A stretch of 64,000 nt of DNA from Streptomyces sp. V3I8 (GCF_030817535.1 NZ_JAUSZL010000002.1:7564001-7628000); one strand, 5' to 3'; counted from the stretch's first letter, positions 16,958 through 26,126 are shown. Made by a program: numbers and translations. Notes: generated by a model from the sequence alone, not told the origin.

Positions 16958-17740
16958 GTGCTGCGTATCAACGACCCCCGAACAGGCGACCCCACCGCCG
17001 CCGCCCCCGCCCGCCGCGGCCTGACCCGTGTCGTGGCCCATGTGCCGCGCCCCGACACCACCGGCCTGCGCGTGCTCCTGACCGCCGACGTCCTCGTACG
17101 GGCCCTGGAGATCGGCGGCACCCCCGTCTGGACCGTCCTGACCGGCACCGAGGGACGCGCGGAACTGCGCGCCCGGGCCGCGGAGCTCGGCATCCGCCCC
17201 TTCGAGGACGAACGGGACGTCACCCCGGGCCTGGGCGAGGCCCAGGTACTGCACGTACTCGCCCGTACGGACACGGACACGGGTGCGGGTGCGGATACCG
17301 GTACGGGCGGGCCGGCCGCCGGAGAGCCGGTCGGCGGGCTGCGCGTCGAGGTCGCCCCGGCCGGTGTCGGGACCGGCGTGGCGGACGACGCCGACAGCGC
17401 CACGGCCCTGCGGCTGGCCCTGCTGGCCCGCCCCCGCGGACAGACCCTGCGCCTGGGCGCGGCCGACCTCACGGACGCCGGGAACCAGCTGAAGCACTGG
17501 CGGAGCGCCGTCGCCGCCTGGGCCACCCGCCCCTCGGGACCCATCCCCGACCCCGTACGGGACCAGCTGCGCGCCGCCTGGGAGGACGACCTGGACGTGC
17601 CCGCCGTGCTCGACGTGCTGCGGAAGGTGGAGACCTCGGGGACCGTTCCGGACGGGGCCCGCTTCGAGACGTACGCCTACGCGGACCGGCTCCTGGGTCT
17701 CGAACTCACCCGGGACATCGGCCGCGGGGCCCCGGCGTGA
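16958..17740 (+). CDS. Cysteinyl-tRNA synthetase-like protein lacking catalytic motifs
   Basis: A 260-residue protein of uncertain function. Start and end resemble CysRS/MshC: LRINDPRTG then a strand-turn-strand and a VLVRALEIGG helix near the N-terminus, and near the C-terminus a DDLDVPAVLDVLRKV helix with RLLGLELTRDIGR. The HIGH and KMSKS motifs and the zinc Cys ligands are absent, and the central catalytic insertion is reduced to a low-complexity Asp/Thr/Gly linker (about residues 105-125). I infer a degenerate paralogue that may bind a nucleotide or partner. GTG 16958 follows TACGCT by six bases (probably leaderless). The stop overlaps the next gene (GTGA). Confidence 0.6.
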   Translation: MLRINDPRTGDPTAAAPARRGLTRVVAHVPRPDTTGLRVLLTADVLVRALEIGGTPVWTVLTGTEGRAELRARAAELGIRPFEDERDVTPGLGEAQVLHVLARTDTDTGAGADTGTGGPAAGEPVGGLRVEVAPAGVGTGVADDADSATALRLALLARPRGQTLRLGAADLTDAGNQLKHWRSAVAAWATRPSGPIPDPVRDQLRAAWEDDLDVPAVLDVLRKVETSGTVPDGARFETYAYADRLLGLELTRDIGRGAPA

Positions 17741-18348
17741 TCGCGCGTGCCGCGGCGGGTCCGCTGCGCCGGCTCGTCGTGCTGCGGCACGCCAAGTCCG
17801 CCTGGCCGGACGGCGTCCCGGACCACGAGCGGCCCCTCGCGCCACGTGGCCGCCGGGACGCGCCGGCCGCCGGACGCGCCCTCGCCGACGCCGACTGCCT
17901 GCCGGACCTCGCGCTCTGCTCGACCGCCGTACGGGCCCGGCGGACCTGGGAACTGGCCGCCGCCGAGTGGGGCACGCCCCCGCCGGTGCGTCACGACCCG
18001 GGGCTGTACGCGGCGACCGTGCCCGAGTTGCTGGAGGCCGTGCGCGACGTCCCCGCGGAGGTCGGGACCCTGCTGCTGATCGGCCACAACCCCGGCCTGG
18101 AGGAGCTGGTCCTCACCCTGGCGGGGGACGGCCTGGGCGACGCGCTGGACGACGTCCGCGTGAAGTTCCCCACCTCGGCGATCGCGGTCCTCGCCTGGCA
18201 CGGCGGCGACTGGACGGCGCTCGGCCCCCGCGCGGCACTCCTCACGGACATGATCGTGCCGCGCGGGAAGAAGCCGAGCCGGAAGAAGCCCGGCGGGGAG
18301 AGCCCCGGACCCGGACCCGGACCCGGGGAGAGCCCCGGACCCGGATAG
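17737..18348 (+). CDS. SixA-like histidine phosphatase
   Basis: A 203-residue member of the histidine phosphatase superfamily. The N-terminal RLVVLRHAKSAWPD holds the catalytic His; the second His is in LIGHNPGLEEL, and Arg residues lie in STAVRARRTWE. SixA-type enzymes dephosphorylate phosphohistidine on signalling or PTS proteins; the target here is unknown. The C-terminal tail is Lys/Pro/Gly-rich and encoded by a GGACCC repeat (18307-18346). It is coupled to the CysRS-like gene by a GTGA overlap, so the two may act together. Confidence 0.85.
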   Translation: MIARAAAGPLRRLVVLRHAKSAWPDGVPDHERPLAPRGRRDAPAAGRALADADCLPDLALCSTAVRARRTWELAAAEWGTPPPVRHDPGLYAATVPELLEAVRDVPAEVGTLLLIGHNPGLEELVLTLAGDGLGDALDDVRVKFPTSAIAVLAWHGGDWTALGPRAALLTDMIVPRGKKPSRKKPGGESPGPGPGPGESPGPG

Positions 18349-18408
18349 GGGGTCCCGCTGGACCGCCGGCGGTCGCACACCTGTGCGCGGCACGCATACG
18401 CTGGGCCG

Positions 18409-19092
18409 ATGCAGGACGAGTACCGCACCGTGGCCCGCGCAGGGGTGCACGAGACCGAGATCAACCGTTCCCGTTTCCGCTGCGCGCTGGCACCGGCGGC
18501 CACCGAGCGGGAGGCCCAGGACTTCGTCGCGGCCGTCCGCAGGGAGCACGCGGACGCGACGCACAACTGCTTCGCGTACGTCATCGGCGCCGACGCCGCC
18601 GTCCAGCGGGCGAGCGACGACGGCGAACCGGGCGGCACCGCGGGCCTCCCGATGCTCCAGATGCTGCTGCGCCGCGACATGCGCTACGTGGTCGCCGTCG
18701 TCACCCGTTACTACGGAGGCGTCAAACTCGGCGCGGGCGGACTCATCCGGGCCTACGGCGGCACGGTGGGGGAGGCCCTGGACAGCCTCGGCACGCTCAC
18801 CCGCAGACGCTTCCGGCTCGCCACCGTCACCGTCGACCACCAGCGGGCGGGCAAGGTGCAGAACGACCTGCGCTCGACCGGCCGCGAGGTGCGTGACGTG
18901 CGCTACGGGGAGGCCGTCACCCTCGAGATCGGCCTGCCGGACGCCGAGGTCGAGGTCTTCAAGGGCTGGCTGGCCGATGTCACGGCAGGGACGGCGGGGT
19001 TCGAACTGGGCGGAGAGGCGTACGGGGACGCACAGGCGTACGGGGAGGGCACGGACCGCACATCGGGCCGATACGGGAGTAGCCGCCCGTGA
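18409..19092 (+). CDS. YigZ/IMPACT family protein
   Basis: A 227-residue protein. The IMPACT domain spans about residues 15-125 and contains THNCFAYVIG, DDGEPGGTAGLPML and VTRYYGGVKLGAGGLIRAY, the family signatures. A DUF1949-type ferredoxin-like domain follows (about 140-200). Family members interact with ribosomes or translation control in eukaryotes; the bacterial role is unproven. TACGCT (18397-18402) ends six bases before ATG with no Shine-Dalgarno, so it is probably leaderless. The last 30 residues are a Gly/Tyr/Ala-rich tail not seen in enteric YigZ. Confidence 0.88.
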   Translation: MQDEYRTVARAGVHETEINRSRFRCALAPAATEREAQDFVAAVRREHADATHNCFAYVIGADAAVQRASDDGEPGGTAGLPMLQMLLRRDMRYVVAVVTRYYGGVKLGAGGLIRAYGGTVGEALDSLGTLTRRRFRLATVTVDHQRAGKVQNDLRSTGREVRDVRYGEAVTLEIGLPDAEVEVFKGWLADVTAGTAGFELGGEAYGDAQAYGEGTDRTSGRYGSSRP

Positions 19093-19122
19093 TGTCCGAC
19101 CCGGCCGTTAGTCTCGGGGATC

Positions 19123-20286
19123 ATGAGGCTGCTGCACACTTCCGACTGGCATCTGGGCCGGGCGTTCCATCGCGTGAACATGCTCGGTGCCCAGGCCGAG
19201 TTCATCGGTCATCTCGTCACGACCGTGAGCGAGCGCGGTGTGGACGCGGTGGTCGTGTCGGGGGACGTGTACGACCGGGCCGTGCCCCCGCTGGCCGCGG
19301 TCGAGCTCTTCGACGACGTGCTGCACCGCCTGGCCGACCTCGGGGTGCCCACGGTGATGATCTCCGGGAACCACGACTCGGCGCGCCGGCTCGGGGTCGG
19401 CGCCGGACTCATCGGCCGCGCGGGCATCCACCTGCGGACCGCGCCCGCGGCCTGCGGGACACCGGTGCTGCTGGCGGACTCCTTCGGGGACGTCGCCTTC
19501 TACGGACTGCCGTATCTGGAACCGGCGCTGGTGAAGGACGAGTTCGGGGTGGAGAGGGCGGGCCACGAGAGTGTGCTCGCCGCCGCCATGGACCGGGTGC
19601 GGGCCGACCTCGCCACGCGCGCGGAGGGCACCCGTTCCGTCGTCCTCGCCCACGCCTTCGTCACGGGCGGTGAGGTCAGCGACAGCGAGCGGGACATCAC
19701 CGTGGGCGGGGTCGCCGCCGTGCCCGCCGGTGTCTTCGACGGTGCCGACTACGCGGCGCTCGGCCATCTCCACGGCAGCCAGACCATCACCGCGCGGGTG
19801 CGCTACTCCGGGTCGCCGCTGCCGTACTCCTTCTCGGAGACCGACCACCGCAAGAGCATGTGGCTGGTCGACCTGGGTGCCGACGGCTCCGTGGAGGCCG
19901 AGCGCGTCGACTGCCCCGTACCGCGCGCGCTGGCCCGTATCCGGGGCGGGTTGGAGGAACTGCTCGCCGATCCGGGGCTGACGCGCCACGAGGAGGCCTG
20001 GGTGGAGGCGACCCTCACCGACCCGGTGCGTCCCGCCGACCCCATGGCGCGGCTCACCGCGCGGTTCCCGCACACGCTCAGCCTCGTCTTCGCACCGGAG
20101 CGGGCACCGGACGACCCCGACGTGTCGTACGCGCGACGGCTCGCGGGCCGCAGCGACCAGCAGATCGCGGAGGACTTCGTGGCCCATGTGCGCGGCGCCG
20201 GTCCCGACGAGCGCGAACAGGCCGTGCTGCGGGACGCGTTCGACACCGTCCGCACCGACGACACGGTCCGCGAGGTCGCCCGGTGA
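19123..20286 (+). CDS. sbcD: DNA repair exonuclease SbcD (Mre11-like)
   Basis: A 387-residue calcineurin-like nuclease. All phosphoesterase motifs are present: DWHLG (residue about 8), GDVYDR, GNHDS, AHAFV and GHLHG. A C-terminal capping domain follows from about residue 270. With SbcC it forms the manganese-dependent complex that cuts hairpins and processes blocked double-strand ends. TAGTCT lies eight bases before ATG, so initiation may be leaderless. The gene is 79 nt upstream of sbcC, in the usual order. Confidence 0.95.
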   Translation: MRLLHTSDWHLGRAFHRVNMLGAQAEFIGHLVTTVSERGVDAVVVSGDVYDRAVPPLAAVELFDDVLHRLADLGVPTVMISGNHDSARRLGVGAGLIGRAGIHLRTAPAACGTPVLLADSFGDVAFYGLPYLEPALVKDEFGVERAGHESVLAAAMDRVRADLATRAEGTRSVVLAHAFVTGGEVSDSERDITVGGVAAVPAGVFDGADYAALGHLHGSQTITARVRYSGSPLPYSFSETDHRKSMWLVDLGADGSVEAERVDCPVPRALARIRGGLEELLADPGLTRHEEAWVEATLTDPVRPADPMARLTARFPHTLSLVFAPERAPDDPDVSYARRLAGRSDQQIAEDFVAHVRGAGPDEREQAVLRDAFDTVRTDDTVREVAR

Positions 20287-20365
20287 CGCGGTGGGGCGCG
20301 AACCGCCAGGAGGGTCCGGCCCGCTCGGACGGGCCGGTCGGCGAACGGGACTTCGAGGGGGGCCG

Positions 20366-23359
20366 ATGAGGCTGCACCGGTTGTACATCACCGCCTTCGG
20401 GCCGTTCGGCGGCGCCCAGGAGGTCGACTTCGACGACCTGTCGGCCGCCGGGCTCTTCCTGCTGCACGGGCCGACCGGCGCCGGCAAGACCTCCGTCCTG
20501 GACGCCGTCTGCTTCGCGCTGTACGGCTCGGTGCCGGGCGCCCGGCAGGGCGGTTCGCTGCGCAGCGACCACGCGCCCTCCGGCACCCGCACCGAGGTGA
20601 AGCTCGAACTCACCGTGGCCGGCCGCCGCCTGGAGATCACCCGGCAGCCGCCGTGGGAGCGGCCCAAGAAGCGCGGCACGGGCACCACGACGGAGAAGGC
20701 GCAGAGCTGGCTGCGCGAGTACCACGCGCCGGGCGGCTCCTGGAAGGACCTCAGCCGCTCCCACCAGGAGATCGGCGAGGAGATCACCCAGCTCCTCGGC
20801 ATGAGCCGGGAACAGTTCTGCCAGGTGGTCCTGCTGCCGCAGGGCGACTTCGCGCGCTTCCTGCGGGCCGACGCCGAAGCCCGCGGCAGGCTGCTCGGCC
20901 GCCTCTTCGACACCCAGCGCTTCGCCGCCGTCGAGCAGCGCCTGGCCGAGCGCAGACGCCTGGCCGAGACGCGAGTACGGGCCGGGGACGCCGAGTTGCT
21001 GGCCGACGCGCACCGGATGCAGCAGGCGGCCGGAGACCTCGTCGAGCTGCCGCTGCCCGACCTGACGCCCGGCGACCCGGGGCTCGCCGGGGCCGTGCTG
21101 GAATGGGCGGCCGTCGCCAGGAGCACGGCCCGCGAGAGGTACGCGATCGCCCGCTGCGCGCAGACGGCCACCGAGTCCGCGCAGGCCGCCGCGGACCGCG
21201 TGCTCGACGAGGTACGCGAAGTGGCCCGGCTGCAGCACCGGTTCGCCGAGGCGCGGGAGCGGGCCGCCCGGCTGGAGGAGCGCGCCGGGGCCCACCGGGA
21301 GGAGCAGCGCCGCGTGGAGCGCGGCAGGAAGGCCGAGGCGGTGGCGCCCGCGCTCGGACTGCGCGAGGCCACCGACACCGAGCACCGGCGGGCGGCCGAC
21401 GCCGAGGCCCGCACGCGTGCCCTGCTTCCCGAGGCCTTCGCCGACGCCGGGCCCACGGGCCTGGCGGCCGCCGCGCGCAAGGCCGCCGAGGAACTGGGCG
21501 GACTGGAGTCGGCCCGGCGCGCGGAGCACCGGCTCACCGAACTCACCACCGAGCGGGCGGCACTGGACCGCCAGGAGCGCGCCGACGAGGACGTGCTGCA
21601 GGACGCCGAACAGTGGCTCGCCGACTGGGAGACGGCCAGGACCTCCCTCCAGACCCGCATCGAGTCGGCCCAGGAGGCCGCCGCCCGCGCCGAACAGCTC
21701 GCCGTGCAGCGCGACCCCGCGCGGTCACGGCTGGCGGCCGCCCGGCTGCGCGACCAGCTCGCCGGGGACACCGAGAAGGCCCACGCGCGCGTGCTGGCCG
21801 CCCGCGAGCGGGCCACGGACGCCCGGGCCCACTGGCTGGACCTCAGGGAACAGCGCCTCAGGGGCATCGCCGCGGAGCTCGCCGCGGGTCTCGTGGACGG
21901 CGGGGCCTGCGCCGTGTGCGGCGCCACCGAGCACCCCGCCCCCGCCCGGAAGGTCGACGGGCACGTCGACCGGCGGGCCGAGGACACCGCGCTCGCCGCG
22001 TACCAGCGTGCCGAGGAAGAGCGTGCCGAGGAGGAGCGGCGGCTGGGGGTGGTGCGCGAGGCGCTGGCCGCCGCGACCGCCGAGGCGGGCGACACCCCCA
22101 CCGGCCGGCTCGCCGAACAGGCCGAGGAGCTGGAGCGGCGGCACGCCGAGGCGCGCGGCGCCGCGTCGGGGCTGCACGCGGCCACGGAGGCGCTCCGGCA
22201 GGCCGAGCAGGAGCACCGGCGGCGACTCACCGCCCACCAGGAGGCCGCCGTGCGCGGCGCGTCCAGGACCGCGCGCAGGGACGCCCTCGCCCGCGAGGCG
22301 GCCTCCCTGGAAGGGGAGCTGACACAGGCCAGGGGCTCGGCGGGAAGCGTGCGCGAGCGCGCCGCCGAGCTGGAACGCGAGGTGTCGGCGCTCACGGAGG
22401 CCGCGGACGCCGCGCGCGCCGCGGCGGACACCGGGCAGCGGCTCAAGGACGCCGACGCACGCCTCGCCGACGCGGCCTTCCGCGCCGGCTTCGAGACGCC
22501 GCAGGCCGCCGCGGACGCCCTCCTCGACGACGCGGCCCACCGGGAACTGCAACGACGCCTCGACGCCTGGCAGCAGGAGGAGGCGACGGTCCGCGCGGTG
22601 CTCGCGGAGGACGGGACGGCCGCCGCGGCACAGCTGCCGGCCGCCGATCCGCGGGCGGCCGAGCAGACCGCCGCCGTGGCGGGCCGGCGGGTGCGCGAGG
22701 CGGCCTCCGCGCGCGACGCGGCCGCCCGCCGCTGCACGGAACTCGACCTGCTGACCCGCCGGGCCGAGACGTCCGTCCGCCGGCTGGGACCGCTGCGCGA
22801 GGAGTACGACCGGGTCGCCCGCCTCGCCTCGCTCGCGGCCGGCACCTCCGCCGACAACGAACGCCGGATGCGCCTGGAGTCGTACGTCCTGGCCGCCCGC
22901 CTGGAACAGGTCGCGGCGGCCGCCACGGCACGGCTGCAGCGCATGTCCGCCGGGCGGTACACGCTCGTCCACTCCGCCGACCGGGCCGGCCGGGGCCGCA
23001 GCGGGCTCGGCCTGCACGTCGTCGACGCCTGGACCGGGCGCGAGCGCGACACCGCGACGCTCTCCGGGGGCGAGACGTTCTTCGCCTCCCTCGCGCTCGC
23101 GCTGGGCCTCGCGGACGTGGTCACCGACGAGGCGGGCGGGGTGCGCCTGGACACCCTCTTCATCGACGAGGGCTTCGGCAGCCTCGACGACCAGACGCTC
23201 GACGAGGTCCTTGACGTACTGGACTCCCTCCGGGAGCGGGACCGCAGCGTCGGCATCGTCAGCCACGTCGCCGACCTGCGCCGCCGCATCCACGCGCAGC
23301 TGGAGGTCGTGAAGGGGCGGTCGGGGTCGGTGGTCAGGCAGCGGGACGGGGACGGCTGA
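20366..23359 (+). CDS. sbcC: DNA repair ATPase SbcC (Rad50-like)
   Basis: A 997-residue SMC-like ATPase. Walker A GPTGAGKTS is at about residue 36, followed by the Q-loop in QGDFARFLRA. Two long Ala/Glu/Arg-rich coiled coils flank a zinc hook, CAVC (about residue 515). The C-terminal half-domain has the signature TLSGGETFFASL and Walker B LFIDEGFGSLD. The hook joins two SbcCD complexes around DNA. ATG 20366 follows GAGGGGGG. The upstream in-frame extension to 20186 overlaps sbcD and lacks conservation. Length is typical for actinobacteria. Confidence 0.95.
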   Translation: MRLHRLYITAFGPFGGAQEVDFDDLSAAGLFLLHGPTGAGKTSVLDAVCFALYGSVPGARQGGSLRSDHAPSGTRTEVKLELTVAGRRLEITRQPPWERPKKRGTGTTTEKAQSWLREYHAPGGSWKDLSRSHQEIGEEITQLLGMSREQFCQVVLLPQGDFARFLRADAEARGRLLGRLFDTQRFAAVEQRLAERRRLAETRVRAGDAELLADAHRMQQAAGDLVELPLPDLTPGDPGLAGAVLEWAAVARSTARERYAIARCAQTATESAQAAADRVLDEVREVARLQHRFAEARERAARLEERAGAHREEQRRVERGRKAEAVAPALGLREATDTEHRRAADAEARTRALLPEAFADAGPTGLAAAARKAAEELGGLESARRAEHRLTELTTERAALDRQERADEDVLQDAEQWLADWETARTSLQTRIESAQEAAARAEQLAVQRDPARSRLAAARLRDQLAGDTEKAHARVLAARERATDARAHWLDLREQRLRGIAAELAAGLVDGGACAVCGATEHPAPARKVDGHVDRRAEDTALAAYQRAEEERAEEERRLGVVREALAAATAEAGDTPTGRLAEQAEELERRHAEARGAASGLHAATEALRQAEQEHRRRLTAHQEAAVRGASRTARRDALAREAASLEGELTQARGSAGSVRERAAELEREVSALTEAADAARAAADTGQRLKDADARLADAAFRAGFETPQAAADALLDDAAHRELQRRLDAWQQEEATVRAVLAEDGTAAAAQLPAADPRAAEQTAAVAGRRVREAASARDAAARRCTELDLLTRRAETSVRRLGPLREEYDRVARLASLAAGTSADNERRMRLESYVLAARLEQVAAAATARLQRMSAGRYTLVHSADRAGRGRSGLGLHVVDAWTGRERDTATLSGGETFFASLALALGLADVVTDEAGGVRLDTLFIDEGFGSLDDQTLDEVLDVLDSLRERDRSVGIVSHVADLRRRIHAQLEVVKGRSGSVVRQRDGDG

Positions 23360-23400
23360 CGGCCGACGACCGGGGTGCGGGCGGCCCGGCGGCCCAAGAG

Positions 23401-23440
23401 CTCAGCGGTCCAGTGGCTCAGCGGCCCAGTGGCTCAGCGG
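23401..23440. repeat. 16-bp tandem repeat over the Lrp gene stop
   Basis: CTCAGCGGTCCAGTGG (23401-23416), CTCAGCGGCCCAGTGG (23417-23432) and a partial third copy lie at the 3' end of the Lrp-type gene and include its stop codon. Because 16 is not a multiple of three, each copy is read in a different frame on the minus strand. Confidence 0.8.
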
Positions 23441-23872
23441 GCGGCGGGGCAGCGGGGACGAGTACACGACGCTCGTCGTGACCGAGCCGAGGGTGCCGAT
23501 CTTTCCCGACACCTCCTCCAGGTGCCGCATCGACCGGGTCGCGACCTTGATCACGAAGCAGTCGTCGCCCGTGACGTGGTGCGCCTCCAGGATCTCGGGG
23601 GTGACCGCGACCAGGTCGTGGAACGGCTTGTAGTTGCCGTTCGGATAGCGCAGCCGCACGAACGCGAGGATCGGCAGGCCGAGGTTCTCCGGGTCCACGA
23701 CCGCCGCGTACCCCTGGATCACGCCCGCCTCCTCCAGGCGCCGCACCCGTTCGGTGACCGCGCTCGCGGACATGGAGACGGCACGGGCCAGCTCGGCGAA
23801 GCCGGTCCGGCCGTCACGCTGGAGGATCTCGAGGATGCGCCAGTCCGTGGCGTCCGGGGAATACGCGGTCAT
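23402..23872 (-). CDS. Lrp/AsnC family transcriptional regulator
   Basis: A 156-residue regulator. Its N-terminal winged helix (DWRILEILQRDGRTGFAELA; SASAVTERVRRLEEAG) is followed by an Asp/Pro hinge and an ACT-like RAM domain (residues about 70-145) that binds amino acids. It is divergent from a rhodanese gene across 94 bp, a very common pairing; the rhodanese is the likely target, with autoregulation. ATG 23872 gives the canonical N-terminus. Its stop region is built from a 16-bp duplication, so the last residues are variable sequence. Confidence 0.9.
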   Translation of the reverse strand: MTAYSPDATDWRILEILQRDGRTGFAELARAVSMSASAVTERVRRLEEAGVIQGYAAVVDPENLGLPILAFVRLRYPNGNYKPFHDLVAVTPEILEAHHVTGDDCFVIKVATRSMRHLEEVSGKIGTLGSVTTSVVYSSPLPRRPLSHWAAEPLDR

Positions 23873-23966
23873 GGACGAGGAATAGCAGGGGAATCCCCGG
23901 CGCAGCAAGGCGGAGGCCGTGGATCACACCTTCAACGGGCTGTGGTACCGGCCGTACATTCGTTCC

Positions 23967-24449
23967 ATGAAGAGCAGCGCTGTTTCCCTCAACCCCGTCC
24001 TGCGGGTCGCCCCGGCGGCGCCCGCCGTGGCCGCCGCCCACTTCGCGGCGAGCCTCGCCCTGCACGCCGACGTGTCCGACGTCGCCGCCGCGCTGGACGC
24101 CGGCGGCGACCCCGGCTTCGTCGTCCTCGACTCCCGCTCCACGGAGTCCTGGGACCAGGGACACATACCCGGCGCCGTCCATCTGCCGACCGCCCTCGTC
24201 GCCGGGCAGGCCGGGCAACTCCTGGACAGGGCGGTGCCGGTCGTCACGTACTGCTGGGGTCCGGGCTGCAACGGCGCGACCCGGGCCGCCCTCGCGCTCG
24301 CCCGACTCGGATACCAGGTCAAGGAGATGCTCGGCGGGTTCGAGTACTGGGTGCGCGAGGGCTTCGAGTTCGAGACCTGGGAGGGGCGCGAGCGGCGTCC
24401 CGCCGACCCGTTGACGGCGCCGGCCGGCGCGGCGGACTGCGGCTGCTGA
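23967..24449 (+). CDS. Rhodanese-like sulfurtransferase
   Basis: A 160-residue single-domain rhodanese. DSRSTESWDQGHIPGAVHLP precedes the active-site loop TYCWGPGCNGATRAA, whose first Cys would carry the persulfide. The C-terminus ends in DCGC, giving a second Cys pair. The -35 TTCAAC (23931-23936) and -10 TACATT (23955-23960), with an 18-nt spacer, place transcription start at the ATG, so the mRNA should be leaderless. It is divergent from an Lrp-type regulator that probably controls it. The cyanide or thiol substrate is unknown. Confidence 0.9.
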   Translation: MKSSAVSLNPVLRVAPAAPAVAAAHFAASLALHADVSDVAAALDAGGDPGFVVLDSRSTESWDQGHIPGAVHLPTALVAGQAGQLLDRAVPVVTYCWGPGCNGATRAALALARLGYQVKEMLGGFEYWVREGFEFETWEGRERRPADPLTAPAGAADCGC

Positions 24450-24569
24450 CCGGCCGCCGCGCCCGGCCGGTCCGTCCACCGGGCCCGTACGGACTCAGTC
24501 GGGTATCAGCTGGGCGGCCGGGCAAAGGAATCGTCAACTGCGGTCCGCCGGGACGTGTAGCTTCTGCCC

Positions 24570-25103
24570 ATGGTGAGTTACGCGGACCCAGGTTCGGTCG
24601 AGGCCGTCGGGGCGGTCGAGTGGGTCGAGTCGGGCGGTGGGCCGCTCATAGCGGTACCGGAAGTGGTGCTGCCGTTCTGGACGGGGGCCGACGGCGACGA
24701 ACTGGCCCCCGACTACGACCGGGCCTGCGAGGTGGACGGCTCTGCCGGCCTGCTGCCCGTCGGCAACGCCACGGCCCTCGTCCTCGGCGACGACCCCGCC
24801 GCCACCGCCTACCTCCCCGAACACGGCACGTTCGTACGGTGGTTCGCGGGCGACTCCGAGCGCGGACTGCTGGCCCGGGTGCCGGCCGCCCTCGACACGG
24901 CGGTCTGGGGGAGCGAGGTGCGCTGGCGGGTCCCCGGGGCCGTCGTGCTGTTCGACGCGGCCCGGCCGGGGGAGCGGTCGACGAAGGCCGGGCACCTGCG
25001 GATCGTCCTCGAACCGGGACGGTACGCGGTACGCGCGGCGCACGTCGAACCGGACCCGCGGACATGGATCGGACTCGTCCGGCTGACACCTCTCGGGGAG
25101 TGA
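24570..25103 (+). CDS. Imm21-like immunity protein (orphan)
   Basis: A 177-residue cytosolic protein resembling the Imm21 family found next to polymorphic toxins in actinobacteria. Features are VEWVESGGGPLIAVPEVVLP near the start, a central YLPEHGTFVRWFAGDSE, and a C-terminal strand pair GRYAVRAAHVEPDPRTWIGL. No toxin, LXG, WXG100 or secretion gene is nearby, so it stands alone, as immunity genes held against rival toxins often do. TAGCTT (24558-24563) ends six bases before ATG, suggesting a leaderless transcript. The assignment rests on family resemblance recalled from memory. Confidence 0.65.
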   Translation: MVSYADPGSVEAVGAVEWVESGGGPLIAVPEVVLPFWTGADGDELAPDYDRACEVDGSAGLLPVGNATALVLGDDPAATAYLPEHGTFVRWFAGDSERGLLARVPAALDTAVWGSEVRWRVPGAVVLFDAARPGERSTKAGHLRIVLEPGRYAVRAAHVEPDPRTWIGLVRLTPLGE

Positions 25104-25144
25104 CCGGGGCCGGCTCCCGGCGCCCGTCCGCGGTCGAACCACCG

Positions 25145-25182
25145 GCGGATCCGCCGTCGGAAAGCGGATCCGCCCTCGGAAA
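25145..25182. repeat. Two 19-bp direct repeats upstream of the SDR gene
   Basis: The units at 25145-25163 and 25164-25182 differ by one base. Each begins with the palindrome GCGGATCCGC and ends TCGGAAA. They lie 44 bp before the SDR start, where an operator could sit. No regulator is adjacent. Confidence 0.7.
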
Positions 25183-25225
25183 ATGATGTGCGAAGAACGG
25201 CCGGCGCCGCCCATCATGGTCCGCC

Positions 25226-26074
25226 ATGTCCTCTCGACCTCCCTCACCCACCGCCGAAGCCCTGCGCCGCGACCCGCTGCCGTTGCGCGGACGCACCGCC
25301 CTGGTCACGGGCGCCAGCCGGCGAAGCGGCATCGGGTACGCCGTGGCCCGGCGTCTGGCCGCGTACGGCGCGAGCGTCCACCTGCACCACCACGTGCCGC
25401 ACGACGCCGCGATGCCGTGGGGTGCGGACGACCCGCAGGAGGTCGCCGCCGGAGTACGGGAAGCGCTCGGCGACCCCGGAGCGCGGGTCGTCCACGGGCC
25501 GGGCGACCTCTCCGAACCGGCTGCTCCGGCCGAACTGATCGCCCACGCGGCGGACACGCTCGGCGGGCGGATCGACATCCTCGTCGCCAACCACGCCCTC
25601 AGCGGCTCGGACGGCCCGCTGGACGAACTGGACGCGGCGGCGCTCGACGCGCACTGGGCCGTCGACACCCGGTCGGTGATCCTGCTCGTCCAGGCGTACG
25701 CGCGGCTGCGCGCCACGCTGCCCCCGCGTACGCCGGGCGGGCGCGTGCTGATGATGACCTCCGGCCAGGACATCGCGGGCGGCATGCCCGGCGAGATCGC
25801 GTACGCCCTGCAGAAGGGCGCCCTCGCCTCGGTGACCCGTTCGCTCGCGACCACGCTCGCCGAGCACGCCGTCACCGTGAACACCGTCAATCCCGGTCCG
25901 GTCGACACCGGCTACCTGACAGGAGAGGCGTACCGGACGGTCGCCTCGATGTTCCCGGGCGGACGCTGGGGGATGCCCGACGATCCGGCCCGGCTCGTCG
26001 CCTGGCTCGCGACGGACGAGGCCGGGTGGATCACCGGGCAGGTCATCGATTCGGAAGGCGGTTTCAGACGCTGA
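25226..26074 (+). CDS. Short-chain dehydrogenase/reductase
   Basis: A 282-residue SDR oxidoreductase. It has the dinucleotide-binding motif TGASRRSGIG (about residue 29), NHA in place of the NNAG motif, a catalytic Ser in MTSGQDI, and the Tyr/Lys pair in YALQKG; NPGPVDTGYL follows. The end VIDSEGGF is typical of FabG-like enzymes. The substrate is unknown. There is no clear Shine-Dalgarno before ATG. A duplicated 19-bp sequence lies upstream and a 9-bp repeat array follows the stop. Confidence 0.88.
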   Translation: MSSRPPSPTAEALRRDPLPLRGRTALVTGASRRSGIGYAVARRLAAYGASVHLHHHVPHDAAMPWGADDPQEVAAGVREALGDPGARVVHGPGDLSEPAAPAELIAHAADTLGGRIDILVANHALSGSDGPLDELDAAALDAHWAVDTRSVILLVQAYARLRATLPPRTPGGRVLMMTSGQDIAGGMPGEIAYALQKGALASVTRSLATTLAEHAVTVNTVNPGPVDTGYLTGEAYRTVASMFPGGRWGMPDDPARLVAWLATDEAGWITGQVIDSEGGFRR

Positions 26075-26126
26075 GGACGCCGAGGACGCCGAGGACACCG
26101 AGGACACCGGGGTGGCCGGGGTGGCC
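26073..26126. repeat. Six 9-bp tandem units after the SDR gene
   Basis: GAGGACGCC occurs twice, GAGGACACC twice and GGGGTGGCC twice, head to tail from the SDR stop codon. The array lies between the convergent SDR and DUF885 genes. Its composition is similar to the 9-bp array at 53483. Confidence 0.85.

Noticed and set aside
19108..23397. 1,429-codon minus-strand frame antisense to sbcD-sbcC
   Set aside because: Ser/Arg-rich low-complexity translation fully explained by the codon bias of sbcD and sbcC on the other strand.
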